Below, piece by piece: positions 49,401-59,078 of a stretch of DNA of 64,000 nucleotides; position 1 is the stretch's first letter; every line of letters begins with the position of its first letter. Under the pieces are notes generated by a model. The model was given only the letters and a program-made list of their open reading frames with translations. It had not been told where the DNA came from and did not search any database. The DNA comes from Congeria kusceri (taxonomy: Eukaryota; Mollusca; Bivalvia; Myida; Dreissenidae), in the NCBI GenBank assembly GCA_027627225.1, contig CM051027.1:92633651-92697650 (forward strand), given 5' to 3'. The translations under genes were made by a program, and so were the position numbers.

Positions 49401-51001
49401 ACAAAACCAAAAGCGGCAACATGACAGATCACGTGAAAATGAGGCACATGCAGCCGCGTTTTAAGTGTCACTGGTGCGACTACAGGGCATTCTATAGGTC
49501 AGAGGTCAGGAAACACCACCGGAAGGAGAAGAGCCATCGAGGTCGAGAGTTCAAAACACAGGAACTCGATCTCGTGCAGGTGGTGGAGGGCTTTAAGGAG
49601 AAAAATGGTAGGTCCTCTAGTTATCCGTACACCTGGTATACAAACCTATACCATTTTACACACCATACACAATGATTATTTTGATCTCTTCAACACGACG
49701 TCATTGTACGTCCATAATTGGTTTCACATTTTTCATGCATTCACCGAACAACAAGGCGCACACGTTCTTTTAATTGTTTATTTCCAATCACAATTTCAGG
49801 ATTCAGTTTAGATGCATCAGTTCATGCAACAATCCAAACTATGCTGGCCGAAGATGATGAGGACGACGACGAGGATGTGGATGAAGACGAAGCCGATGAT
49901 GACTCCGCTTGTGAATCAGTCAGTGACAGCTCCTCTTTTGGCGATTCTTCTCAGGGTTACATGGAATACACCACGGAGCAACTTTCAGAGCTGTGTTCAG
50001 CGAAGCAGCGACGGTACAGCGGGTCCAAAAACGGCGGAGCTAAAGCGGAGGTAAAACAACAGAACGCCGCTAATGGTACTTCGAACTCAGAGCAGACCAT
50101 CGATGGTCGCAAGAGGGTTGTTATTGCTAAAAACAGTGCACAAACAGGTACCTCCTCTAAGTTCAAATGTGGCTACTGTGCGTTTTCCGCCGCTCTTAGG
50201 GTCAAAGTAAAAATGCATTGCTCTAAGAAACACGCCGACCGGAAATTGTACGTAATCGATCCGCCATCGAAAACCAATTGCAGCCTTGATAACAGTAAAT
50301 CCCCGCTTAGAGGGGGCAGTAACATCGTTAATATATCATCAGACGAGATCAAAGGAACAAAGTTCGAGCAAGATTTACGTAAAGCTGGTGTTGCGAAATT
50401 AAATCTTGCCTCGTTGTTTCCAAACAGTAAGAGGTTTCGTAAGTCGCAACATAAAATAGAGAGGAAAACGAACGTGGAAAAAGCTACTAAAACTGTTCCA
50501 AACATAACTCAGGATGAAAAAGAGCCTTTTAATTATTTCAAGAAACCGTTTGATCCAACATTTCCCCAGTCTTCTGGTGTTGTAAACAACACGGAATCAT
50601 TCGTGAAAATCGAACAAAATGATGAAATAAAACACGAAGACCATCAGAAAGAAACCGTCTTAAAAGAAGTTAATGGTACTTATGTAGAGACCTCTTTATC
50701 CGCACCGAATAACGATTCATTACATGCGCTTGAAAGAACAGAAGAAAATTGTATAGAAAGTGTTAATAACATTGGAGATAAGCTAGGCACACGAAAAATT
50801 CAGTTAACGTATCCGAACTGCACCCCTGTTATTCTTGATGATGGAGACGAAAGCAGCGGTGATGCTGATCGCATTAAAGATAATTTTGATGAGACTGAAG
50901 TTGATAGTACGGACGAAAACGCTGAAGCGGAACACAACGGAGACACTCCTGGTGACAAACTAGTCGATGCTGTCAGGGAAGATGTTGATCAAAACGTGTG
51001 A
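38962..51001 (+). CDS. Polydactyl C2H2 zinc-finger protein, 9 coding exons, 1,597 aa
   Basis: Joining 38962-40436, 40810-40934, 41577-41690, 42171-42465, 46412-46563, 46803-47265, 47651-47745, 48735-49607 and 49800-51001 gives 4,794 nt in one frame. Every intron is GT-AG and every phase matches. The ATG at 38962 has a good context (CCCGCCATGT). Fifteen C2H2 fingers lie at about residues 9-34, 41-64, 297-319, 324-347, 453-475, 480-503, 631-653, 658-681, 836-858, 863-886, 1004-1030, 1036-1059, 1122-1144, 1149-1174 and 1319-1342. They are mostly adjacent pairs with non-TGEKP linkers, separated by acidic, low-complexity spacers. PsiKxE motifs (IKLE at 602, VKIE at 943 and 1466) are candidate SUMO sites. 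Inference: a nuclear, probably DNA-binding transcription regulator. The layout recalls REST- or hunchback-like polydactyl proteins, but I cannot assign orthology. No KRAB, SCAN or BTB domain is seen. Confidence 0.9.
40810..40934 (+). CDS. Zinc-finger gene, coding exon 2
   Basis: 125 nt, phase 2 in and phase 1 out. It starts after CTTACAG and completes finger 6 (SNVVHHIRGKH). A short degenerate repeat follows (EHSGARADEQTGARAVENP). The donor is CCCAG|GTAGCA. Confidence 0.88.
41577..41690 (+). CDS. Zinc-finger gene, coding exon 3
   Basis: 114 nt, phase 1 to phase 1, between acceptor TTTTTCATAG and donor GATG|GTAACA. It encodes an acidic linker (residues 534-572, ending ADDDVIDDDQMTD) with no finger. 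It could be skipped without changing the frame. Confidence 0.82.
42171..42465 (+). CDS. Zinc-finger gene, coding exon 4
   Basis: 295 nt, phase 1 in and phase 2 out, after TATATTTCAG. It carries a basic/acidic stretch with the IKLE motif (PKKIKLEESD, 599-608), finger 7 (C633, C636, H649, H653) and the first half of finger 8 (C660, C663). The donor is CCGAG|GTAACA, nearly identical to that of exon 1. Confidence 0.9.
42634..42711 (+). repeat. Left copy of about 78-bp direct repeat flanking a LINE
   Basis: ACCTAGAAGGCTGCGAAAGC through TGTGTAGCTATT recurs at 45780-45856 with about ten differences, immediately after the LINE's 3' tail. It may be an unusually long target-site duplication. Confidence 0.75.
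42715..45778 (+). mobile_element. 5'-truncated LINE inside intron 4 of the zinc-finger gene
   Basis: The copy begins within the endonuclease domain (PSDSLDF near 42750) and runs through reverse transcriptase to a 3' UTR (GGGCCGGTGGCCTTTATTTA). It ends in the short-repeat tail TTTTGTTCTGTTTTGTTCTG TTG. Orientation is the same as the host gene. The tail and domains match the minus-strand LINE at 3.6-8.2 kb. Confidence 0.9.
42740..45560 (+). pseudogene. LINE ORF2 remnant: endonuclease C-terminus and reverse transcriptase
   Basis: Pieces in changing frames: endonuclease end (NGASVVDY near 42950 and SDHLPLT near 43035), a linker, then RT blocks NYRGIYLINIMYKSF (43978), the AGFRPGYST region (44085), IDFKRVFDG (44200), GTKQGDVSSTIIFNLFLNEL (44370) and an intact YADD (44500). 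C-terminal sequence runs to the stop at 45405, and a conserved tail (ETGRHAG, RYCTFC) continues in another frame to about 45530. A stop near 42890 and frame changes near 43490, 43800, 44465 and 45400 disable it. Confidence 0.88.
45780..45856 (+). repeat. Right copy of the direct repeat flanking the LINE
   Basis: Partner of 42634-42711. It follows directly on the LINE tail. Confidence 0.75.
45857..46411. other. Remainder of intron 4
   Basis: AT-rich intron sequence between the LINE and exon 5. No feature is seen. Confidence 0.6.
46412..46563 (+). CDS. Zinc-finger gene, coding exon 5
   Basis: 152 nt, phase 2 in and phase 1 out, after TATTTTCCTAG. It completes finger 8 (SYVVRHVRDTH) and adds an acidic tail rich in E and D. 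It lies 3.9 kb from exon 4 because a LINE sits in the intron. The donor is CTTG|GTATGT. Confidence 0.88.
46803..47265 (+). CDS. Zinc-finger gene, coding exon 6
   Basis: 463 nt, phase 1 in and phase 2 out, after CTGCATTCCAG. An acidic and serine-rich spacer is followed by finger 9 (C838, C841, H854, H858) and the first half of finger 10 (C865, C868). The donor CCAAG|GTGAGT is consensus. It is parallel in layout to exon 4. Confidence 0.9.
47320..47474. mobile_element. Small MITE in intron 6
   Basis: 155 bp with imperfect inverted ends: GGGTGGGTATTCACAAAGTT then CTTAAGGGAAAT on the left, ATTTCCCTAAGGAGCGTTCT then GAATACGAGCCC on the right. No coding capacity. Confidence 0.72.
47651..47745 (+). 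CDS. Zinc-finger gene, coding exon 7
   Basis: 95 nt, phase 2 in and phase 1 out, after CGTATTTCCAG. It completes finger 10 (SFVENHIREVH) and adds an acidic tail (ELDALDEIDPPE). The donor is GGAGG|GTGAGT. It parallels exon 5. Confidence 0.88.
47871..48152 (+). mobile_element. TTCACA-type MITE, full copy 2, in intron 7
   Basis: From TGTAGGATCATATTTTTCAC to the inverse end (GATTTGTGATAAATGTGGTCCTACA, last 25 bases). It is homologous along its length to 19620-19907. The interior is built from TTTTTCACA/TGTGAAAAA palindromes. Confidence 0.82.
48418..48594. mobile_element. Foldback MITE in intron 7
   Basis: Arms of about 65-70 bp pair imperfectly: TTTTCGCATTATCGTTGTTT and GGCCAGTAA on the left, TTACTGGCCGATAAGCAACG and ATAAATCGAAAA on the right, joined by a loop of about 45 bp. 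CTGATGCGT and ACGCATCAG mark the inner ends. Confidence 0.72.
48735..49607 (+). CDS. Zinc-finger gene, coding exon 8
   Basis: 873 nt, phase 1 to phase 1, after TTTTGCTTCAG. It has a proline/serine/threonine-rich spacer with VKIE (943-946), finger 11 with an unusual C-x6-C knuckle (C1006, C1013), finger 12, finger 13, and finger 14 with a wide H-x6-H spacing (H1167, H1174). The donor is AATG|GTAGGT. Confidence 0.9.
49800..51001 (+). CDS. Zinc-finger gene, terminal coding exon 9
   Basis: 1,202 nt after CACAATTTCAG. It encodes residues 1198-1597 and the TGA at 50999. It starts with a run of D and E (about 1210-1240), then finger 15 alone (C1321, C1324, H1337, H1342), then about 250 residues of charged, low-complexity C-terminus with VKIE at 1466-1469. 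An AATAAA lies at 51037-51042, very close to the stop, so the true polyadenylation site may be further downstream. Confidence 0.9.
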
Positions 51002-51390
51002 CTGGATTTAGAAAGGCATGACTTGTAGGATAATGAAATAAATGGTGGAAATAAGAGTATAATAAGACAGACTCAGATGTAGCCACTGATCATGAACACG
51101 GAAAGACAATCATAATTGTATGTGAAGTTACGTGCAATACAAGCTTTCACTGATAAATTATTTAAACGTTTCATTTACAAGTACATGTACTATTCGTTGA
51201 CATTTACAACGGCAATTAATATTATGTTAATTTGGATACTTATTTATTGCAAAGTATGTAGTAAGTGATGTTGCACAAATTGTGTTAATGTTCCAAAATA
51301 TGCATAATTAATGCAGTATTTATTCCTTCTCGTCGTTTGGTCTATTTCAAAAGTTCACTTGGGTTCCTGTGTTTCTATCCATTATTTGAA
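51002..51390. other. 3' flank of the zinc-finger gene
   Basis: Probable 3' UTR and downstream DNA. The only clear AATAAA is at 51037-51042. Otherwise AT-rich with no gene. Confidence 0.5.
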
Positions 51391-51576
51391 GCTTGTCGTG
51401 GGAAACCGGACTCAATGCACGTTGGTAAAGTGTCGTCCCGGATCAGCCTGTGCAGTCCGCTCCAGGACGATACTTCCCGCTTGTATAGTAGTTTCTGTTT
51501 TAAGGAAGTCTCTTCTAAACATAAAATCCACTGTATGGGGAAAGTGTCGTCCTGGATTAGCCTGTGCGGACTGCTT
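51391..51576. mobile_element. GTCGTGGG-type MITE, truncated copy
   Basis: It starts GCTTGTCGTGGGAAACCGGA and contains the GTGTCGTCCCGGATCAGCCT and CTGGATTAGCCTGTGCGGAC blocks of the family. It breaks off before the right inverted end, just before the next element begins. Confidence 0.75.
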
Positions 51577-51594
51577 CTTTTTAGAAGTATTTTT

Positions 51595-53090
51595 AGCTCA
51601 CCGGAGCACGAAGTGCTCGGTGAGCTATTGGTATAGGGGACCTCTCCGGCGTCGTCCGCAGTCCGTCGTCTGTATGCCTTCAACAATTGGGACCGTTATC
51701 GCGTTAAGACTACATTTGTTATTCAATCTTGACCTAACTTGCACAGTTTATGTATAACCATAAAATCTCGGTTTGTATTGATAGTGGGCCAAATTGGACC
51801 AGAAACCTTAGAGTTATGGCCCTTTGTTTGTGGAAAAAAATGCAAAAATTGCCTTTTTGTTCATAGAGACTTTATTTTTCTTCCAATCTTGACCATATTT
51901 GCACAGTTTGTATGTGATCATACGTCTGCAACAGAAGCCAACAATCGGTCAGATTGGGCAACAAACATCGGAGTTATGGCCCCTTTGTTAGTGAAAAAAA
52001 ATGCAAAAATTGTATATGGCCAAGATCACAACACAAGCAGCAAATGAGACAGGCCACGAACACAGCAGTTATATCCCCTTGACAGACTTCCAGAAAGCTC
52101 AAAAAAAGTGTCAGACATTCGGTCCGACAACTTGTCAAAACTTGCCGGACCGAAATAAAATTTGCCGGACCGAAATTTCATTCATATATGTATAGTCTAT
52201 AGTATACATGTATGTACTAGTGTGTTTTCGCAATCTCAAACAGCAAACGTATCTTGCTCACCTTTTTCATTGTTGTTTAACATCCATAACATAAAATATA
52301 CAATATATTTAATTAATATCAAACTACGATATGACAACGCAAATCCGAAACGCCTATCCGAATTTTCTGTTCACGAGACTTACACACATATTCTATTGGG
52401 GTAATAAGATAATCATTAAAGAGCATGAACAAAAAATCATGATTAGATCCATGGTAGGGCCGATTCGCAAAATGCGGACCACGAGATAGCGGAGCTGTAT
52501 TCAATTGCTCCGATATTAGGTTTTGTTTATCCAGTTACATATAGGAATAAGTCTGAAAAAGTTGTCGGACGGTCGGACCGATTCTTAGTAAATGAATGTC
52601 GGACCCACTTAAAATTTGCCGTTCATGCCCGTCGGACCGACGGTTTTCGGGAAGTCTGCCTTGATTGTGAAAATTTATGCAAAAATGATTTTTTTGCAAG
52701 ACGGGGACTTCATTTTCAAGCAGTCTAGACCAAACTTGCACCATTTGTCTAGGACCATAAAATCTTAAGCGAATTTCAATATAGGACGGATAAATGGCAA
52801 TACACTCTACTCTTTGAAAGCAAGCATGACACGACCTTTGCAAAGCGGTCGACATTATCTTTCAAAACTGCAGCATTAACACTATTCCTCCGAAATTGCC
52901 TGCGAAAAGTTGAATACCAGGGTAGAGAAAATATATCCAGGTCCTTACTTGTTCTATGTATGAGAGTAAATAAGCTAGACAAATTATTTAAGGACATTAT
53001 GGCGAATATTCCCACAAGCCTTTCACAAAAGTAAAGCTTTCATCTTTGCCAGTACTCAGGTGAGCCCTTTGGGCCATAATGGCCCTCGTG
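51595..53090. mobile_element. AGCTCACC-headed dispersed element, interrupted
   Basis: The head is a 32-bp near-palindrome (51595-51626: AGCTCACCGGAGCAC paired with GTGCTCGGTGAGCT) followed by a GTCCGTCGTC tract. Two diverged internal copies of a segment around CAATCTTGACC...GCACAGTTT and GAGTTATGGCCC follow. The right end is near 53060-53090 (CTCAGGTGAGCCCTTTGGGC). A similar head is at 62850. The element is split by another insertion at 52083-52658. No transposase is seen. A non-autonomous DNA element common in bivalves is my inference from recall. Confidence 0.65.
52083..52658. mobile_element. Nested inverted-repeat element with 6-bp target duplication
   Basis: The left end CAGACTTCCAGAAAGC and right end TTTTCGGGAAGTCTG are inverted. 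CCTTGA flanks both sides (52077-52082 and 52659-52664). Subterminal regions carry repeated GTCGGACCG and CGGACCGA motifs on both arms. The insertion splits the surrounding 51595-53090 element, so it is the younger of the two. Confidence 0.75.
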
Positions 53091-53121
53091 TTATTAATAT
53101 ATTATATCCAATAAAGTAGAG

Positions 53122-54828
53122 TACGGAATCCGGTTAGCGCCATATGGAATATCGTGCCTCTTACGGCAAGGGCGAGACACGAGAACTGCGCGAAACACGA
53201 AGCGATACACGATATTCCCGCGAGACACGAAGCGAGGCACGATATTGTAACACGAGATCTCGCACTGTCGCAGTAACCCATACCACGATATCTCGCGGCA
53301 AAATATCGTGTCTCGCTTCGTGTTTCGCGCAATTCTCGTGTCGCGCGGTAAAATATCGTGTCTCGCTTCGTGTCTCGCTTCGCATCTCGTGTCTCGACCT
53401 TTCAGCGCGAGGCACGAGAATTGCGCGAGACACGAAGCGCTACACGATATTCAGGCGAGACACGAAGCGAGGCACGATATTATATCGCCCGAATATCGAG
53501 TATCGCGGTAGATTTTCAAACCAAGATACTCGAAACACGAAGCGAGACGCGAGAATCCGGCGACATGCGAAGCGAGGCACGATATTGTATCGTTCAAATA
53601 TCGCTTGAATATCAAGTCTCGCGTCTACCGGTGCACCAGGAATTTATCACGTTAAATATTATTTTGTAAAAATATGATGATAATGTTGTTGTTGATGATG
53701 ATGATGATAATGATGATGATGATAAGTAACACCGAAGTTGAGTTGACACCAAAGTGCGTTGCTACATAGGACAATAGGGAAATGCACCTATCTGCTTTAG
53801 TGCATGATGCAACCCCACGTCGTGTTGATCTACTTTCAGTGTGTGAAAGCTAATTTGAAAAAGGCCTTTAGTACAGAACTATTTAACAACGCAATAGAAG
53901 TAATTGCAGGCGCAGTTTCCTCAAGACGGATGGGCGGACGGACGGACAGACAGACAAAGAGACAGACCGTTACTTCTACAGCAACAGGCTTTTCATAAAT
54001 ATAAACAATGAGCATAAATAAAACGTAGTCATCATTATAGTTCAAACAGAAACAGTTATCAAATCGAGTAGAAATAGCCACAAAGCAGCAGTATCATCCA
54101 GACGAATGGGTGGACTGACGGACAAAGAGGCTGACAAACAAGCAGGCAGGCAGACAGACAGACAGACAGTGGGCCGTCATGGACTGGGGCGTCATGGTCT
54201 GGGCCGTCAACGACTTGGGCCGTCCTGACCTGCATTCGTTCGTTAGGAAAAAGAGTGTTTCCCTGCTTTGCTTCCCTGCTTTCAAACCGCGAGACTCGAT
54301 ATTCGGGCGATATTTGAACGATACAATATCGTGCCTCGCTTCGTGTGTCGCCCGATTCTCGTGTCTCGCTTCGCGTTTCGAGTATCGTGGTTTGAAAATC
54401 TACGCGATACTCGAGATTCGGGCGATATTTGAACGATATAATATCGTGCCTCGCTTCGTGTCTCGCCTGAATATCGTGTATCTCTTCGTGTCTCGCTTCG
54501 CATCTCGTGCCTCGACCTCTTAACGCGAGGCACGAGAATTGCGCGAGACACGAAGCGAGGCACGATATTTTACAGCGAGACACGAAGCGAGTCACGAGAA
54601 TTGCGCGAAACACGAAGCGAGACACGATATTTTGCCGCGAAATATCGTGGTATGGGATACTGCGACAGTGCGAGATCTCGTGTTACAATATCGTGCCTCG
54701 CTTCGTGTCTCGCGGGAATGTCGTGTCTCGCTTCGTGTTTCGCGCAATTCTCGTGTCTCGCCCTCGCCGTAAGAGGCATGATATTTCATATGGCACTAAC
54801 AGGATTCCGTATTAATCGGATTCCGTAA
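53122..54828. mobile_element. Foldback element with arms of about 520 bp built of CpG-rich palindromic units
   Basis: The arms (about 53122-53635 and 54285-54828) are inverted copies, roughly 90 percent or more alike by eye. The outer ends are TACGGAATCCGGTTAGCGCC and the inverse, with a second CGGATTCCGTAA at the right. Each arm is made of short units such as CACGAAGCGAGACACGATAT in both orientations, so each arm also folds on itself. TAGAG flanks both sides (53117-53121 and 54829-54833). The unique middle (about 53640-54280) has GAT and GACA/GACG microsatellites and no transposase. The architecture resembles foldback (FB-type) transposons. The many small frames across it are artefacts. Confidence 0.8.
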
Positions 54829-54833
54829 TAGAG

Positions 54834-55708
54834 TGAACTTCTCTATTCAAGCATTGATACACTGGCCAATAAATATTTAGAAATAAATTGTTATTTGCGA
54901 TCGTGTTTCAGTTTGTTTAAAAAAAATACGTTTCTAAATATTTCATGACTTCCCGTTTTTGTCTCAGTATACAAATCACTGTACAATATGACGATACAAT
55001 GGATTATACAGACGTACTAAGTTACTAACGTTATATTAAATGATACTGTCAATTTCTAGCATTTATTTATTTTTTAACTTCATATTTTGTTATATGTTAT
55101 TTTAACGTATTTTAGTTCTTATGTTTAAATAACACTAATACAAACTGCAAAATGTACAAGCATGGATTTCATTTGTTTATTCCACAATTGTTATTGAAAT
55201 AATATAAGGTTCAACTCTCAGTATATTTAGCCAAGGGAGGCAAGCATGAAGGGAACAAATACTTATTCAACAAGACGTAAGGTCCCTTTTAAAGCATAAT
55301 TGTATAATGCTTAATTTATAATTTAATTTAAACATATTTTATTTTCATATTGAAGTACAAGTACAAATGACATTTATACATACATAAATTATTTATCGAT
55401 ACATTCATATGAAAAAAGGGTAGGACCTAAAGTTCTAACAACATTATATGTGGTCTTTCCCTGTGTGATTTAATTACGTGTTTCGGGCGATGTATGTAAT
55501 TTTGAACGAGTCACAAGTACGCTCAAATATGAAAATAAACATATATGAATAGGAAATAAAAAGAAAAGCAATCTAATAAAATGTACGAGAAATTAATAAT
55601 CATGAAAGGCAAACTAAATTGGGGGAAAAAAAACCCCCAAAAAAACAACAAACAAAACAAAACGAGTCCTGTCCAGCATATAACAAGTCAAGCTTTAACT
55701 ACTGCAAG
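54834..55708. other. AT-rich DNA, part possibly LINE 3' UTR
   Basis: No gene is visible. The 3' UTR of the minus-strand LINE fragment probably extends to about 55620, where A- and C-rich runs lie, or further. Confidence 0.4.
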
Positions 55709-55709
55709 A

Positions 55710-57060
55710 TTATGAAAAACGCTTTGTCGTCTTAATAAATTGTTGGACATTTAGAAAAATTGTGCAGTTTGCATCATGATCAAAACTACTATTACCAAAA
55801 AGAATAGTATCACAGTTTAATGGTTCTATAGATTGTAACGTAGCGAAAAAAGTTGTACGTTGTGCAGTAAATAGTGAGCAAGTAAAAAAGAAGTGGTAAA
55901 CCGATTCAACTTCACCACAAATACATAAAGGCGAAGGTTCCAATTTGTTGTTATATAAGTGTAGTTTTAAGTTGCTACAATTATTTCTTAGTCTGGCGTG
56001 TATAATTGATGTTTTTCTATCACCAACGAAGTAATATGCTGGTGTTTCGCGATTTCTTAACATTAATTGTTTTAAAGCGGTTTTGAATTGCACGAGAGAA
56101 GTACACGTTTTAATTTCATTATTTAAATTGTTCCATAGGTCGATAGCCGACGGTATGAAAGATCGCGAATAGAGTTCGGTGCGTCTTGATACTATAACAT
56201 AATCGTTTGCATTTCTAAGATTTCTAGTAGATTGTTGAAAAACAGTTTCTGGTAATAAATTCATTAAGTAACTGGGACATAGACCATTATGTAATTTGTA
56301 CATATAAGTTAGTTTAAGATATTTTCGACGTTCTGATAACCTATGCCAGCTAATTTCAGAATACAAATTAGTCAAGGAAACAGATTTTGTAAGCCCGGTT
56401 ACTATTCTAGCCGCTTCGTTCTGAATTTTTTCTAAACTTTCTTTTTCGTACATTTCACAACCATCCCAAACGACACATGCGTACTCTAATAGTGGTCTTA
56501 AATGTGAAATATAAATTTGGTTCAACGTCTTTCTAGAGATCATGTATTTTAGTTTGCGCATGATGCCAAGCACTTTTGATGATGATTTGACTAAACTGGA
56601 GACATGATCGTGCCATTTACCATTAGCGCTGAATGTGAGACCAAGATGTTTGCGATTTTCAACAAATTGAACAGGCACATTATTAAAAACAAGATGTGGG
56701 AGGGGAATGGATGATTGTGTTGTGAATAGAATTGCCTCGGTTTTTTGTGGATTAAAGTCTACAAGCCATCTTTTTGCCCAGGTGTTAATAACACTTAAAT
56801 CATGGTTGAGTACAATTTCAAGTTCGGTCGAATTTGAACAAGTATATGAAAGGGATGTGTCGTCTGCAAACAGACGAGAGATACTTTGAAGGTTTTGTAC
56901 AATATCGTTTACATAAACAAGAAAAAATAGAGGACCAAGGACAGAGCCTTGAGGAACACCAGCGTTTATTTCTAGCGCCTGAGAAGTAGAATTTAATTTA
57001 TACTGGAAAATATTATGAAACGTCAGAGTATATATGCGTTACTGCAGATGTTTCTAATAA
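55710..57060 (-). pseudogene. LINE reverse-transcriptase fragment with a long open frame
   Basis: Minus-strand reading is open from about 57060 to the stop at 55710, about 450 codons. It contains the RT palm (NAGVPQGSVLGPLFFLVYVN near 56955), an intact FADD box (about 56867-56878), then NTWAKRWLVDFNPQKTE, a thumb/connection region (SHLRPLLEYACVVWDGC) and a C-terminal zinc-knuckle-like CICGEVESVYHFFFTC. The N-terminal RT and endonuclease are missing, so the copy is 5'-truncated. Motif wording is that of Jockey/CR1-like elements and differs clearly from the other two LINEs here, so this is a separate family. The lack of stops suggests a fairly young insertion. Confidence 0.88.
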
Positions 57061-58849
57061 AAAAAACAACAGTAAAAGTATATACAGTAAATATAGTACA
57101 TCTTGTTATTTTTGTTATTAAATTAATACTTTAAATATTAAATTATCTCTTATGTTTCTGCTAGTTAGACTGTTGGCGGAAGCCAACGGTCTTTTGAGAG
57201 GGTAATTTCCGAAACAGGTATCGCGGAAAACTACTTCTTTTCTTTGCAGGCTATTAGTCAGTAAATCGAAACCAGAAAGGGACCGTCTTCAAAACAGCAA
57301 AATTTCACACCTGTTTTCTTACATGTTAATTATTTAAGATAATGTATGTAATATGTATGATAATGCGTATATCATGTGATTTATTACAAGTACAGTTTCT
57401 AAAATGGTCAATTTATGAAAAATGAAATTTGAAACTAATGACATCCCTACTTTGGCTATTTAATTGTGTGTGACCGAAATATTTACCCGAGTGTCATGGA
57501 ATAAGACCACAACATTAATGCGCTACATCGGTTAATTTTTACTCGTTGCGAAAGTGTTTTGTCTTGTTACCGATTCTCATTCTGAATATTTTGACAACAA
57601 ATTAGTGCAATTTATTAATTTTAATCTGTAGTATGGAAAATTTAGCGCTTGTATCGCACAAAACATCTATAAATAAACATTTTTATTTATAGATCTTTGT
57701 ATCTTATGACGTACTTTTGACTCAGTAGGCTACGAAGCACTAACAATCGATGCTCCTAACTACTACGCTTCATCGGTTATTCTGGCCCGTTGCAGATTGA
57801 TTTGTTAACTGGCATGTATATCATTTCGTTTGCATAAGATAATTAGCTCGAAAAAATATTTGTTCGTAACTTACAAATAAGTTTTTTATTATGATGTCGT
57901 ATACTACTGAAAAAGAAGCCACATTATAAAGTTTAAAAGTGAGAAATTTAACATCATTCTAAGAAATGTTTGCTTTTAGCAAAAATGCACTCGTGATTCA
58001 CATGCTTTTAGTTTCTTGACTTTCTCCGCTGTCAGCGTTTTGATTCTTCAAATATTTTTTTTAAATATTCTTACCAAAGTACATGTACACATAAATATAA
58101 CCAGTTTTATTCATGTAAGAAGAATAAATCGTTTTCCAAATTTTCATGAAATACATTAAGTATTAACATGATTACTTCGCAATTATTTGTACGCTTCAAT
58201 GATCAAAGCTTTTTGAAAATTACTTTCCTTTACATGGGATACAATTAACTTCCATTTTCAACATGGAAGGCACAATGGTCAGGAAACTATCTAGAAATAT
58301 CAGTTTAAAAAAATATTTATAAACGGAAGAGAAACACAAAGAGCACATTCCAGGCTAGGGCTGCATTACCAAATGACGTTTTATTGTATCTCAAAATATC
58401 TATTGAATAGATTTCTTCAACATGTTATGAAGACCAGACCCGCCTCAACCTTCACATAGAATGGCTTTTAAGAAAATAAAACTTGTCGTGCTCGTTTAAG
58501 CTTGCATTATTTATAGACACGCTAAAACGATGAAAAATATTGAATAATATGACTTCAAAGTAACGCGTAACTTTCATACATGGTATTCGTTTTAGTTTCC
58601 TGAAATCGAATTTTGAAGTTAAGCTGCAATGTAGCCGTTGGCATTATCATGATTAAATACAGCTGCAATAACGTTATAGTCTGTGTTATCACACTTTTTG
58701 TCATTAACATCAAATTATTCTTCAAGTGATGTAGATCTACGTCAAAGGGTAAACAAGGATAAAGCTTAGGATTTAAGTCAGATATACCGAGGATTGAGTG
58801 TAAAACTAAGAAACTGATAACAGTTTCACGCTCAACACTCGATACGTCT
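57061..58849. other. AT-rich intergenic stretch
   Basis: I see no gene, RNA or repeat in these 1.8 kb. Confidence 0.45.
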
Positions 58850-59078
58850 TCATCCGACTTTCACATTTACCCACCGACCACTGGGCGCAGTATGCAGCCA
58901 CGCAACACAAGACCCTCACAGGTACTTTTTATACACCTGGGTGGACAGGAGCAAACGTGGGGAAAATTTGTTGCTCAGAAAAATTCCTACAGTCTTGTCG
59001 CGAATCGAACCAGGGACCTCACGATCCCAAACCCCGCGTCTCACCGCTGGACCACTGCTCCCACTACCATGCCTGGTT
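58850..59078 (-). mobile_element. tRNA-derived SINE
   Basis: The minus strand starts near 59075 with GGGAGCAGTGGTCCAGCGGT (A box) and has a B box GGTTCGATTCGC near 59005. The body contains GCAACAAATTTTCCCCACGT and CTCCTGTCCACCCAGGTGTA, ending near 58850. Ends are approximate. Confidence 0.7.

Noticed and set aside
53102..54828. Arginine- and serine-rich proteins on both strands
   Set aside because: They follow from the short CpG-rich palindromic units of the foldback element.
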